Shown piece by piece: positions 22,301 through 33,589 of a stretch of DNA of 64,000 nt. The notes beneath the pieces are model-generated. The model had not been told where the DNA came from and searched no databases. It saw nothing but the letters and a program-made list of their open reading frames with translations. Numbering within the stretch: position 1 is the stretch's first letter; each line of letters starts with the position of its first letter. This DNA is from Caenorhabditis elegans (lineage: Eukaryota; Nematoda; Chromadorea; Rhabditida; Rhabditidae), in the NCBI RefSeq assembly GCF_000002985.6, contig NC_003282.8, forward strand, positions 4,774,001-4,838,000, given 5' to 3'. The translations under genes and the position numbers were made by a program.

Positions 22301-25176
22301 TTTTTTAAATGAAAATAGGTTTATATTTCAAGAAACATTGTGAATTTCAGAAAAAGAAACGATTTATCTGAAAATACATTTAATTTTTTTGTAGTTTCAA
22401 AAAAAAAGAGTTTTTTTTTCAAAATTAAAAAATGTACGTTTTTTTCCAAAATTTTTGTAAAAACTCACTATGCTGAAGCCTATGGGTCAAAAACTCTTGT
22501 ATCTCATTTGAAGTGAACGGACACGTTTCACATCGATACGGTATCTCTGTCCAGTGCTCAGCACAATGAAGATAGAATTGTTTGCTCCAATTGGTTTCAA
22601 ATTCACATAAATGACACATATAATACGTATTGCGATTGTGATGACGAGCTTTGTGCTTTTCGAGAAGCTGAAAATATGAGGAAATTGTTGAAGAATCGAT
22701 CGAAATATTTTACAACACTTTTCTGGTTTTTTTTTTTTTTTGGTTTTTTGGAACATAAAACTCATAAAACCAGCAGAAGATCGTTCGTACACGAGTTTGT
22801 TTTTACATTTTCCCAAAATATGGAACTTTACATCAAAATATTTTTAAAAAAATAAATTATGCATGAAAGTTTCCAAATTGTGCTGTAATTCTTTAAAAAA
22901 ATATTTTTAAAGATATATATTATATAGACACAAAAATTTGCAATTTTCGAGCCTGGTCTCGACACGACAAATTTTCGTTAGAACCGAAAACAATTATGCG
23001 CCTTTAAAGATTACTGTACGGTGTTTTTGTTGATTTTTCATAGTTTTTTTTTCTAAAATTTAAGCTTTTTAAAAACTATTTAAATTTCGGAATATTTGGT
23101 TGATAAATAAATATATTTTATCGAAAAACTAAAAATAATCGATAAAAACTCCTCAGATTGAAAATACAGTAATCTTTAAAGGCGTAAATTTTCTTGATGT
23201 AGCCAAAAATCGTCGTGTCGAGTTTTGTATATTAAATAAACGCCAAAATATGAAATTTTCGCCAAAATCTGGTCAGGTCTCACCACACCGACAACAGGTT
23301 ACTGTAGCCCATTGTTCGGTGTGTCGAGACCTTTTTGACGTCTAAAAATAGAATAAATCATATTGACGGTTTAAATTTGAGAAAAATAATATTTTTTTCG
23401 CATTTTTTCAAGGTTTTAATTGATTTATTTTTTGTCAATACCTCCTCATTTGCAGTCCGCAGTCCACAGAAAATACAAGTGGACGGTCCATTCTCATCAG
23501 GTTGATCTTCTTCATCTTCACAATCATCTGGATCCAAATTGTCAACTGGTCCATAGGTATGACATCCTTCCAATGAACATGTAGCATATACACCATCAAT
23601 TTCGTCTTCGTCGATCCATGGAATACCTGGAAATTTTATTGATAAGGAATTTGACAGAAGATTTCTTCAATTTTTGATTTTACAATTTCACAAAATCCCT
23701 TTTTTTTTGAGAAAAAAAACCAGCTCACTTTCATTTTCCGTCGCATTAATCGGTGGAATTGGGTGCAAATGATGTTTTTTCATTCCTTTTGGTCGTTTTA
23801 ATCTAAAATTTTCCATTGAATTTTATCAATTTTTTCATATAATCACTAACCGCTTCTTCTCATTTCCCGGCTGGAATGCAATCTTCATTTTCAGTCGATT
23901 ATTAACATCATTTCCGTATTCAACAACTTGTGCAGATGTTGGATGTCCATCAGCTATATAATCATCTGGATCCTCTTCAGAATCACTTGAATCATAAATA
24001 TCATCTTCAAATTGAGATGGATCGTGGAGAATCGGAAGATCAACGATTTTCTGACGAAGACTGCTCAGTTGAGTCGAGTACTTTTCCATAAGCATGTTAT
24101 TTGTTTCCCTACAAAAATTATTTCATCAGTAATAATTTTGTAAACTTTAACAACTCCACTTACATGACATGTAGTAGCAAAAATCGACTTTTCTGACTTT
24201 TCGATAGCAACGGCGAGTAATCCAGAAGAAATTCCAGTGTGTCAGCTGAAACTTCTCGAAATTCGCAGGATTCTAGTAGTAATCGGAAGATTTCCTCTCG
24301 CTTCGATACTTCTTCACCGACCCAGCGGACTATTAATCTGAAAAAATTACTGTTTTAGTCATTTTGGAACGAAAAAACTCACTTTAAATAAGTGTCAGAA
24401 GTAATACAATCCACGTATTTCGGATCTCCAATGAGTCTTGTCAGTTGTGTATACGTGTAACCAATTATATCTCTGGATTCCAGTAAACATCGATTAAGAT
24501 TGCTGTCAAAGTAGTCTGTAGCAGACTGAAAAAAGAAATTCGAAGTTTCTCGCTTTTAAAGCTTTAAAAATTCAAATTCTTACTTTCACAAGTCCTGGTA
24601 GATTATATCTCTGAGCTAACGTTCGTATTGATAAGCAATTGGCCGCGTCTAGATATCGATCCAAATAAGCTGCACAATACACTTTTAGCTTCACTATCTG
24701 AAAAAAACGGAATTATAGCAGGAATAGTCGATCGAAAAATCAATAATATTACCAGAAAATTATTTGCAAATCTCAATAGCTCCGAAACACTTGATCGATC
24801 GATAATCACTGTTCCACTGTACATATAATTGAGGAATAACTCGAAAACTTGTGGAGATTTGCTATTTATTGTGAGCTGTTCCTTTGTGATTTTGCAATAT
24901 TTGAAAATTGCGTCAAAATATGGACTGTGAGCTGCTAAAATGTTTCGATGAGCCGCAAATGATTTGTTTTGAACAACAATTTCCACATCACAAAATCGGC
25001 CGGTTTTTCGTTGATATTGTAATCGTTGGAACACTGAAAAATAAAAGTTAATTTAATTATCAAGCCAAGATTGAATTAAATACAAAACTCTTACACATAT
25101 GACTGGTTTGCCCAGAACTATCATCAAATGTCATTGGACAGAGCCCTGTGTTTTCGGAACTAGCTACTAATGTCAT
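19392..25176 (-). CDS. eor-1: BTB / multi C2H2 zinc-finger transcription factor (PLZF-like)
   Basis: Start Met 25176 sits directly after TTTCAG and the stop is TAA 19392. Exons run from 25176, 25032 (BTB domain: [34 protein letters not shown]), through a helical BACK-like stretch, an acidic exon ([11 protein letters not shown]) and a long zinc-finger region. Fingers seen include [149 protein letters not shown] and [22 protein letters not shown]. The C-terminus is glycine-, histidine- and glutamine-rich (QQQQQQQ) and ends NAWNPWNVQ. This is the architecture of EOR-1/PLZF, a nuclear factor known to act downstream of Ras and Wnt signalling in C. elegans. Introns carry palindromic repeats at 20.1 and 22.9 kb. 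Confidence 0.93.
20081..20372. mobile_element. Palindromic element in eor-1 intron, 292 bp
   Basis: The arm starting CAATTTTTCCTTGTCGAAGC (20081) is matched in inverse by GCTTCGACAAGGAAAAATTG ending at 20372. Pairing continues through GATCTTGC and TTAGGCAC to a short centre near 20225. A long, nearly perfect hairpin. Confidence 0.85.
22948..23332. mobile_element. Palindromic repeat with GTCTCGACACGAC ends
   Basis: The left arm (GGTCTCGACACGACAAATTT, later GCGCCTTTAAAGATTACTGT) is repeated in inverse at 23164-23222 (ACAGTAATCTTTAAAGGCGT, then CGTCGTGTCGAG). A further GTGTCGAGACC end lies at 23318-23331. Lies in an eor-1 intron. Confidence 0.7.
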
Positions 25177-25598
25177 CTGAAATTAAATTGAAATAATTTT
25201 CATTGCGATTTTATAATTTATTCGATGGGAAACTCACATTTTATCGAGGAAGACGTCAATAAACTTAGAATAAATGCTCCGATTCAAATCGGGTGAGGAG
25301 TGTGCAGACGCGCTCTACTGAACAATCTAAAAGATTATCGATTTGCAAATATTATTTCAATGGATTTTTAACGATAGTTATATATTTAACGAAATTCAAA
25401 TTTTATTCGAGATTTCAAAAAAAGAAAATATATATCTGAGCATAACGACACATAAAAAATTTAAAACTGAGCGAAATTCCAATTTGTAACATATTTTAAC
25501 AACGAATTAAAGCTGATGTAGACATTGTTCTAATCGGCGTTTTTTTAATGAATTAACAATATAAGTTAGTAATAATTCAAGAAAGAAAAAATAAATAA

Positions 25599-28548
25599 TT
25601 AATCATCAGGAACCGGCGTTTCAATTCTAGAACCATTCTCGTATTCTCCATATGGTGTTCTATAAAATTGAATGACTTTCACAACGAAATCATTCACTTG
25701 TTCGTCTTCTTCTTCGTATTCTCCAAAACACGGAACGCCATTATTGTGAATTGTAGACTCAAAATCTTTGTACTTTGTATCGCTTTTATTCTCCAGAACA
25801 ATCAACATCGGAGTAACAATTTCAGACGCATGTGAGACCGGCTCCACGTCTTTCAGAAATTCAGCTTCAGGGTTTTCTGTATCAACTGCACACGTTGTGA
25901 ATGGAAATTCGAGCATCGGCCGTACGAGTGCACATCCTTTATAGAATTTCTGAAAATAGTGAATTAAAAAATATGAAAATCCATGAGACGCTAAATTTTG
26001 TGATTTTCGTGCCAAAAATAGAAAAATATCGGGGTAACGACACGACATTTTTTGAAAGTTAAAGGTGGAGTACCGAAATCAGAGACTTTGTTTTTTTTTA
26101 ACTATAATGTCGCAAAACTGACGGATCTATCAATAAAACTTTCAAAATATTTCTGAAGAAAACATGTCGTGTCGAAACCGGGTATTGTATTTTTCACCAA
26201 AAATCGCAGAATCTCGCGTCGATGTAATATCCCACCTTATGTTTGATAATCAGACTACACGCCACAAAAGATCCAAATTCAAATCCATACAAGTAAATAT
26301 ATTTTTCATCTAACCGCGCTCCGTGTCTCTCGAGAACTTCTAGTACAGTTTCCTGTAAAAAAAATCATAAAATGAGGAAAAAAACGAACGATTCTCTACA
26401 TGAACATCATTAATACATTCCGAACCACAATTCTTTGGAAAGCAGGTTCCTGGAATTGCTATAAATGGCTCCCGATAGTTTACAACTAGCACACAGAAGC
26501 CACAAGTTACCATTGTAGAGAGCACAGGGTCAACGGTACTGAAAATTTAAATTTAATTTTAAATTTATAAATCAATTCTTTATAAACAGGGAAAATTGCT
26601 ATTTGAACATTTTTAAATTAAAAAAATAAAGATAGAAAATTGCGGTTGAAATTGAAAGCTCGATCCGTGAATTTTGCAATTCTTTCGATGCTTTTTTTGT
26701 TGATTTTTCAATAAATTTTGAGTCTAAAGAAAAAAAATCTACCTAACGGTGAAATTAGGTTCTAATCCGGAAAAGGGGACCACGACCAGCGGGAACTTCG
26801 ATCCGGGAGAAACACATTCCGGCAACATGTAGAGTATCGCAGAATTGCCAATTTTTTGAAAACTCATTGGATAAATGTGAAAATTGTGAATCGTATCGTT
26901 TTCTGGCTTGTGTGTGCATAACAGCGATGCCGTGAATTTACCATCACTTTGTGAGCCCAATTGAGAATGCCAAAGACGAGAATAAGCGTTTGCTGTGATC
27001 GTTTCAAAAAGGAATTCATCGCCTCGAACATCAATAATTAGTGAAGGCCGTTTCAAGTCAAGGCACGTGGTTCTTAAACTTTCAACGTGAATCGCCAAAT
27101 TATTCTGGAAATAAATTTATTTTAATGCAGAATTAAATCGAATATATTTGTTACCACTTGATTCTTGTAATTCGTGTTAAACAATAAATGCTTTCCATTG
27201 CAAGCCCACGGCCTATCGGGAACGCTCCATACTTTCGATTTTCCTAGTCTCAGCACGTCATGTCTCACTTGGACGGCAGCTTTTACAAATGGGTAATGGA
27301 ACTGAAAACGAAGAAAATTAGTTTTGTTTAAGGAGAACAGTTTTGGGTATTTATAGATACAAAATCTGCCAAAAAAGAACTAATTTCTGAAAAATTAGCA
27401 AATTTTTAGCTAAACCTACCATCTTTTCAATTTTAATGTGGAAATTAATTTTTATTCGATTATCGGCCTATATTGCATATATTTATAGCTTATCTCACGT
27501 TTTTTCGGTAATTTTGACATATTTAAAGCCGAAAGGTAGCCAAAAGTGACCAAAACACGTGCGGTAAACTACCAAAATTTGCAATAAATGATGATAATTA
27601 AGTAAAAATCAATTTTAGACAGCTGCGACTTAGATTTGAGATTTTAGCTAAAATTCGATTATTTTCGATATATTTTTTGTTCATTTAGGCACATTTTGTG
27701 TCTAGTCTACTTTTGAATTTCCTATATCTAACCAAAATAATATCAGCATCATTGTGAATATTCGGTCGTAGAAATACAGCCATTCGACTTTCATCTGGCG
27801 AGAAAGTAATCCTCAACGGAGCCGATAGATTCGTTGATATTTCATTTATATATTTCTCTCCAAATCTGTGCCAGAGAAGGTCTTGTCCTCGATGAAATAC
27901 GATTCCCCGACCATCAGGCGTCCATTCGACTGCTGTGATCGTCTGATTACAAATATTCTCATCAGTGATTACTGTAACTCCTTTCGCATCGAAATCGAAG
28001 ATGCATATCACAAATTGGCGCTCACCACGTCCCTGCGTTTCCTTTTGTTCTTCATTTGGTAGTGCAAAGTAGAGCAATTTTTTATTATTTCGAGAAAGTT
28101 TGAAATGAGCATTTGGTCCTGTCACAATAATAGGTCCATGATATACGTATTTAACTAGAGCTACCGTGAATTTTGCCTTCTTATATTGAACATCTTCTAC
28201 TTGAATAACATCCTTATCGTGACCCATTTCTATGGATTCTGCTACGAATACGCAGACTTTACAATCATCCGAAAATATATGGGTGAAGTATTTCCAATCT
28301 TTATCCGTTTCCGTTTCCATTAACATCCAAAGTTTATTCCTCGACACTAATCCACGTGATCTCATGTATTGCCGTTGATCTGGGCACTCTAATGTCTCGT
28401 AAATGACCCAAACTTCTTGTGGTTCGTAATCGGAAGGAGTTGTGATACGTGCAGTATTCACCCGGAACTGAAGCATTTGTTGTGAGATTGTGACAAAAGC
28501 TTCATGCATTTGACGAGTGGCCAACGGGACCTCCTCGTCTGTAGACAT
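25599..28548 (-). CDS. Acylaminoacyl-peptidase family protein lacking catalytic residues (pseudopeptidase)
   Basis: Start Met 28548, stop TAA 25599; exons near 28548-27738, 27302-27155, 27103-26750, 26538-26400, 26352-26237 and 25950-25599. It aligns along its whole length with the neighbouring peptidase at 28.8-32.6 kb: a beta-propeller half, then an alpha/beta-hydrolase half (VLVVNYREPF against [28 protein letters not shown] against [12 protein letters not shown]). The nucleophile elbow GGSHGGF of the neighbour is GFEFGSF here, so Ser is replaced by Glu. The catalytic His region ([11 protein letters not shown]) is YEEEDEQVND, so His is also gone. It cannot be a normal serine peptidase. It may be a regulatory or scaffold paralogue. 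A trans-splice-like acceptor (TTTCTTACAG) lies about 50 bases upstream of the start. I remember a dpf-7 at this position but am not certain of the name. Confidence 0.85.
26030..26185. mobile_element. Short palindromic element in intron
   Basis: GTAACGACACGACATTTTTT at 26034 is matched in inverse by AAACATGTCGTGTCGAAAC near 26160-26178, with TTGAAAGTT / AACTTTCAA further in. Related by its CGACACGAC end to the element at 22.9 kb. Confidence 0.6.
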
Positions 28549-28830
28549 TATAGTTGTACACGTATATGATGAAGCTGCTAAATATTGACTGCCTGTAAGA
28601 AATGTAAGAAATCTCTAGGAATTTCAGATGTTCAATTTAGAAATTCCACTAGAAATAATTAAAAATGGGAAAACCAAAACCGTTGAAAAACTGAAATCCT
28701 CCAGAATATACAAACCGTTCATATATAAGAGATTTACAAGGCAATATCACGGGAAAATGAATGAAAAAATACCGGGGGCAGGAAAAGAAGCAGCCGATGA
28801 ATAGATAAATACATATAGACATTAGTATAT

Positions 28831-31800
28831 TTACTGAGACAGTGATTTCTCGAACCAGCGGACCATGTTGATTGCATAGTCGGCCTCAACGTTGACCTCA
28901 TCAAGTGGATGGTTCGATGGTGGGTAGGTGAGAACCCTGAAAAAAAAAACAATTTCTCTTGCAAACAATTTTTCAAGAATACCTTGCCGGAACTCCACGA
29001 GCCTTGAGAGCACGAATAAATGCTCTGTAGTGAGGAACGACACGAAGATCCTTTTCACCAATGAGCAAGAGATACGGAGTAGTTGCGTTCTCCACATGAG
29101 CAATTGGCGAAGAGTTGAACATTTTCTCCCGTTGTTCGGTGGTCGTGATCTTTGTCCAGTCTGGATATTCTCCGGTTCCCTCGAAATAGCACCATTCAGG
29201 AATATCAGTGATATCATGCATTGTGGCAATGTTGACGACTGGATTCAAGGCAACACAACTTTTGTAGAATCCTGGATATTGTCCAATTAAATGAGACACC
29301 AGGAACCCTCCATGAGATCCTCCGAAGAGTACAACCTTGTCTCGAGAAATACGTGGATTCTTATCCAAGACGGTGAGAACTGCGTTCTGAATTAGTATTA
29401 ATTACATTGATAATACATGCGGTGTAGTCGAATAAACGTTCTAAATTCTTTGACAAAACGATATGCAAAACAGCACAAGAATGTCTAAAACGGATGTTTA
29501 AAGGCTTCAAACTACCGAAAATCATTATCGTTGTTTAAATTTCGCGCGTAAATGTGTTTCATGGATTTTCAGCGGATAGATTTATTCATTTTTTGAATCT
29601 AAAAACGATTTTTCGTATTATTTTTGACTTTTGTTAAAAGTTTTGTCAGAAAACATTTAAATTTTCAATATAAAAACACGAAAAATCGACTAAATTCCAG
29701 AAAAATAAATTAATCGGTAAGTGGGTTAATTTTTGCGCGAAATTCAAGTTATTCGGGCGAAGAGGTTGATTTTCGGAACTTTGAAGCTTTATAACATCCG
29801 GTTGAGTCTTGCCATAACACAGAGAAAGTTTTAAAAAAATGTTCTCCTTACATGAACATCCTTAACATCCATATCTCCGCAGTTTCCAGGCAGAGCACGA
29901 ATAAAATCGTCACCAAATCCGAGTGATCCACGGAAATTGACTTGAAGGACGGCATATCCAGAGTTGAGAAGAGTAGTAAGATCCCGACGTGGCCAGCTGA
30001 ACTTTTAAATGAAAAACGTTTAAAAAAGGGAAAAAGTAACTCACCTTGCCATGGATGCACCATGAGGTCCACCATGGGGATTCACAACCATTGGAAGATT
30101 GTTTCCCTCATTTGGAACAATCAGAATTCCTTCGTAAGTCGCTCCGTCACGCTCAAGATTCACAAATTCCCAGGAGAACTCGAAGAGATGACGACGTTTA
30201 TCAACAGCCTTCGCCTCGTCGATTCGCACCCAAACCATTTCCTCGGCTTTTCCTGTCCCTGGAAGTTGTCCCAGAAGAACGTTTGGTGGGCGATTCGGAG
30301 CAGAGACGACTGCGAGCACTTCGTTATCATAGACATCAAGAAGAGACCAAGTTCCAAGGCATATGGAGTGATTGGTTAATTTTTCAATGTTCCCAGTTGC
30401 GATGTTAACGGAAAGCAGTTCCAACTTGCTGCACCAGGAACTTGAAAGGATAAGACGCTTGGAATCAGTAGACCAAGAACGAGTTGCTGTCTGTAAATAT
30501 TGATTTTTGAAAAATCGGTAATTATATTGCCTTATATTCTGTCCCTTCCTCATGTACATATCGAAATACAGGAAAAAACTTTAATTCCAAAAATCTTCGA
30601 TGAAGCAGTTTTTTGCATTTTCAATATTTTGAGACAAAATCTCAATCTTCGGAGATGAGTTCACAGTCTTTTGAGACAAATTAGTAATCTTTTGAGACAA
30701 AATCGAAATCTATTCGAAATTTTTAGTAATCTTATATGGACGCACTATTTCTCGTATTTACTACAAAAATATTGCTATTTAATATTTTCATATTAGATTT
30801 GAGTTGCCTGAGTACCTGTGGGAATGTGAATCCCTGGAATTCGTCTGCAGATCTCTTCTCCTTCACAATCGGAACAATGATTCGCTTCTCAATGTTTTCA
30901 GCAGAATCTACTTTCAATGGCCACTCAACAGCTACCATTTCAAGAACTGCTTGATGTGGTCCATCTGCTGCTCTCTGGAACCACACCAAAGTATTTCCGT
31001 CGGGCGAAAATTGCAATTCTTCAGCCGAGATTTCACCCTCACTGATCTTCGTCAGCTTTGCGGTCGCAAGCTCATAGTAGTAAAGATTTCCACGGCGATT
31101 GTTGCAGTAGATTCTGCCAAGCCGTGGGGTGTCCTGCTCTTCGAGGCCAAAGAAAACAACGCCAGCATCTCCTGGAGCCCATTTCGTGTAGGATGGGGAA
31201 ATATTCGCAGGAATTTGATCGAGAGCTGTCACATTTCCACTGGAGATGTCGACAATGCAAATCACCGGCTGCTTGACACCATCGTTCTGCTCTCCCCATG
31301 ACTCGGTGAGCTCGAATTTCTTGCCCTGCAAATAATTCTCTAGAAATCGAAACTTATATTTTTTATTTAATCTATACCACTTTGCTTTCGAAAACCTTCG
31401 TCTCGTTATCCCACTCTATATCAGCATCAAAGTATTGCGAAGTTTTCGAATTTCTCTCAGCCACGTACAAAACATGCCCCTCCCCGTACGAAAAGTGAAG
31501 GCATCCGAACGGCATACAACCACCACCGTGAATTGTTCCGTGCTTTTTCTGAGTGGAAAGATCAGCGCAAAGCTCTTCCACATGTTCCTCAAGATTGTAG
31601 ATCTTCAAATATTGTTTCTTATCGTCTCCAGTTCCGATGGTCAGAAGTTGAGCAACACGGGAGTTTGATGCGGAATACACACTTCTTTGGTTTCTGAAAT
31701 TAGAATTTATTCCATATTCATAAAGATAGAGTAGCGTCTGCCGGGGGTATTTTCTCATACCAAGAGAAAAAATATCAACGAACCGAATAAAACCGCTAAA

Positions 31801-32592
31801 ATAATCATGGAATCTTTTCAATTTGGCTGAAATTGAATTATATTAGAGCACCCGCGCATTGTCTACACTCACGCAAAAAAGGCGTCACAGAAAACGCTCC
31901 CAAATTCAATTTTTATTAAAAGAAGGAAAATTTTAACTAGTTTTACAATTTCAACTACATATTTGTGATAAATAATCGAAAAAAGCATGAAATACCTGAA
32001 AGAATGAAGAAAATGGAATATTCAAAAAAAAAAGTGAATTCAGGAGCGTTTTCTCCGACGCACTATGTGCGTAAGTGTATGCATCACGCGGACACTCAAA
32101 TATTATGCAGTTTTCTAAAGAAAGTATTGGGTTTTCCGCGAAATGAAAAGAAAACATAAAAAATTTAGCGAAATTCTATAATTATTTCAGCAGTTCTATT
32201 CGTCATATTGTCACTGTTCTCTGTTATTTTTGGCAAAATTCCCACAGACTCCATTCAATCTCCGAATAATTGTTTACTAACTCATAATTACACATTGGCA
32301 CCGAAACCGACGTCATCAGATACCGATCCGTAACTTCCGGTCCTTTTTTTCCAATCAAGCTGACACGTTGCTGACGAGTCAACTTATTCAGCTGCATGGC
32401 ACGGTTATCCCAAGTCGTGGTGACTTTGATGAACTCATCTCCTGACTTCTTCTCGATTCGTCCTTGAGTTGGAATCGGAATTTGTGCCAGATCGCCATAA
32501 AGATCCTTGAGCTTTTCCAACGCTCTCACATCATACTCAGCTGCACTTGTCACCACAGCAGACGACATTTTACGAAGGAGAAGACGCTGCAT
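28831..32592 (-). CDS. dpf-5: Acylaminoacyl-peptidase (APEH homologue)
   Basis: Seven exons (32592-32324, 31693-31378, 31325-30816, 30490-30045, 29996-29852, 29386-28983, 28936-28831) total 2196 nt, 731 aa, practically the length of human APEH (732). Phases agree at every junction. The N-terminal beta-propeller half is followed by a prolyl-oligopeptidase-type hydrolase half with [16 protein letters not shown], the nucleophile Ser in GGSHGGF, the Asp in GEKDLRV and the His in SNHPLDEV, so the triad is complete. The enzyme releases N-acylated amino acids from blocked peptides and is cytosolic in the family. The start could also be Met at 32568 (MSSAVV). The first intron is long and holds a palindrome. 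It belongs to the minus-strand run and lies 215 bp after the NOPCHAP1-like stop. Confidence 0.93.
31848..32098. mobile_element. Palindromic element in dpf-5 intron 1
   Basis: GAGCACCCGCGCATTGTCTA (31848) with CAGAAAACGCTCC pairs imperfectly with GGAGCGTTTTCTCCGACGC and GCATCACGCGGACACTC on the right. About 250 bp, MITE-like. Confidence 0.6.
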
Positions 32593-32807
32593 TTCGGAAA
32601 AGTTTTCGGAGAATTTTAGAAAAGGCAGAGATAAATAAAAATGGGAAGGTAATTCAAAAATGGATAGAAACCAATGAGATAAATGAATAAAAATCTAAAA
32701 TCGAAATTTTATTGATTCATTTCGCAATGTGAGAAAATGTTTCGAGGGGTAGGTCAAAAAGTAACAAATTCAACAAAAAATTCACAACAATAGAAAAAAC
32801 ATAAATT

Positions 32808-33292
32808 TCATAATTCTTCAATCAACGGTTTCTTTGTAATTTCCGGTTTCGAATCCTCTCCTTTTGACTGAAATGCTTCTGGAAGAGCTTCGACATTCTG
32901 AATTCCGACATCTCTGTCATCAACTGCGCTGTTCATCTCCTTGAACACGTCTAAATCAATTTCAATCCTCTGTGTACTACTCGCTGTGCTCTTTTCGTCA
33001 GTTGTGACAGGTACCTCTTCCGAAATCGATTCTGAATTCGAATCGCTGTCGTCCGAGCTGTCATCCTCGACATTTTCAATATGAAAAGCGTCAGCTGACG
33101 CGTTTTCCGGCATATTTCGATTGGCTTCTTCCATTTGAGGCAGGAACGATTGTAATCTTAAATTTCGAATTAATTTTTCTTAAAAATTAAATAATTGCTT
33201 CAAAGTAACCTGGTTAATAAAGAAGATGGCCCGACAGGTGCGATGATGGGTTTTCCATTTAAAAAATTGGAGATCGTGGGATCCTGTGACAT
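32808..33292 (-). CDS. NOPCHAP1 (C12orf45)-like snoRNP assembly protein, 143 aa
   Basis: Two exons, 33292-33210 and 33156-32808, give 144 codons including the stop. The start ATG follows TTTTCAG directly, as in a trans-spliced message. The protein has the motif LTRLQSFLPQMEEANR, then AFHIENVEDDSSDDSDS and IEIDLDVFKEM. This matches the order in NOPCHAP1/C12orf45 of vertebrates (RLQxFLPQMxxAN, F-x-IENV/I, acidic serines, the D/NVALFEM-type motif). In man that protein bridges NOP58 to the R2TP chaperone during box C/D snoRNP assembly. The N-terminus (MSQDPTISNFLNGKPIIAP) is unlike anything I know. The assignment rests on short motifs only. It sits between ubxn-6 and dpf-5, 297 and 215 bp apart. 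Confidence 0.75.
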
Positions 33293-33589
33293 CTGAAAAT
33301 GGTTTTTGGAGAAGCACAACTGAAAAAAGATGCAGTGGGCGGAATTTCGGCTTCTTCTTGATAGAGTGAATAATTTTCAAAATAAAAATCGATATACAAC
33401 GAATAGAGAAACAGTTAAAGTGCGGTTCTGTACAAAATCTTTAATATGCTGCTCGAATCTTTTTGCATCTTATAAGTTAAATACAACGAAAGCGATTAGG
33501 CGAAATAAAACATCAGCAGTACCGGAAAAAAATAATGACAAACATATCACACTAATAGCCGGGAATTATATTTTTAAATTATACAAAAA

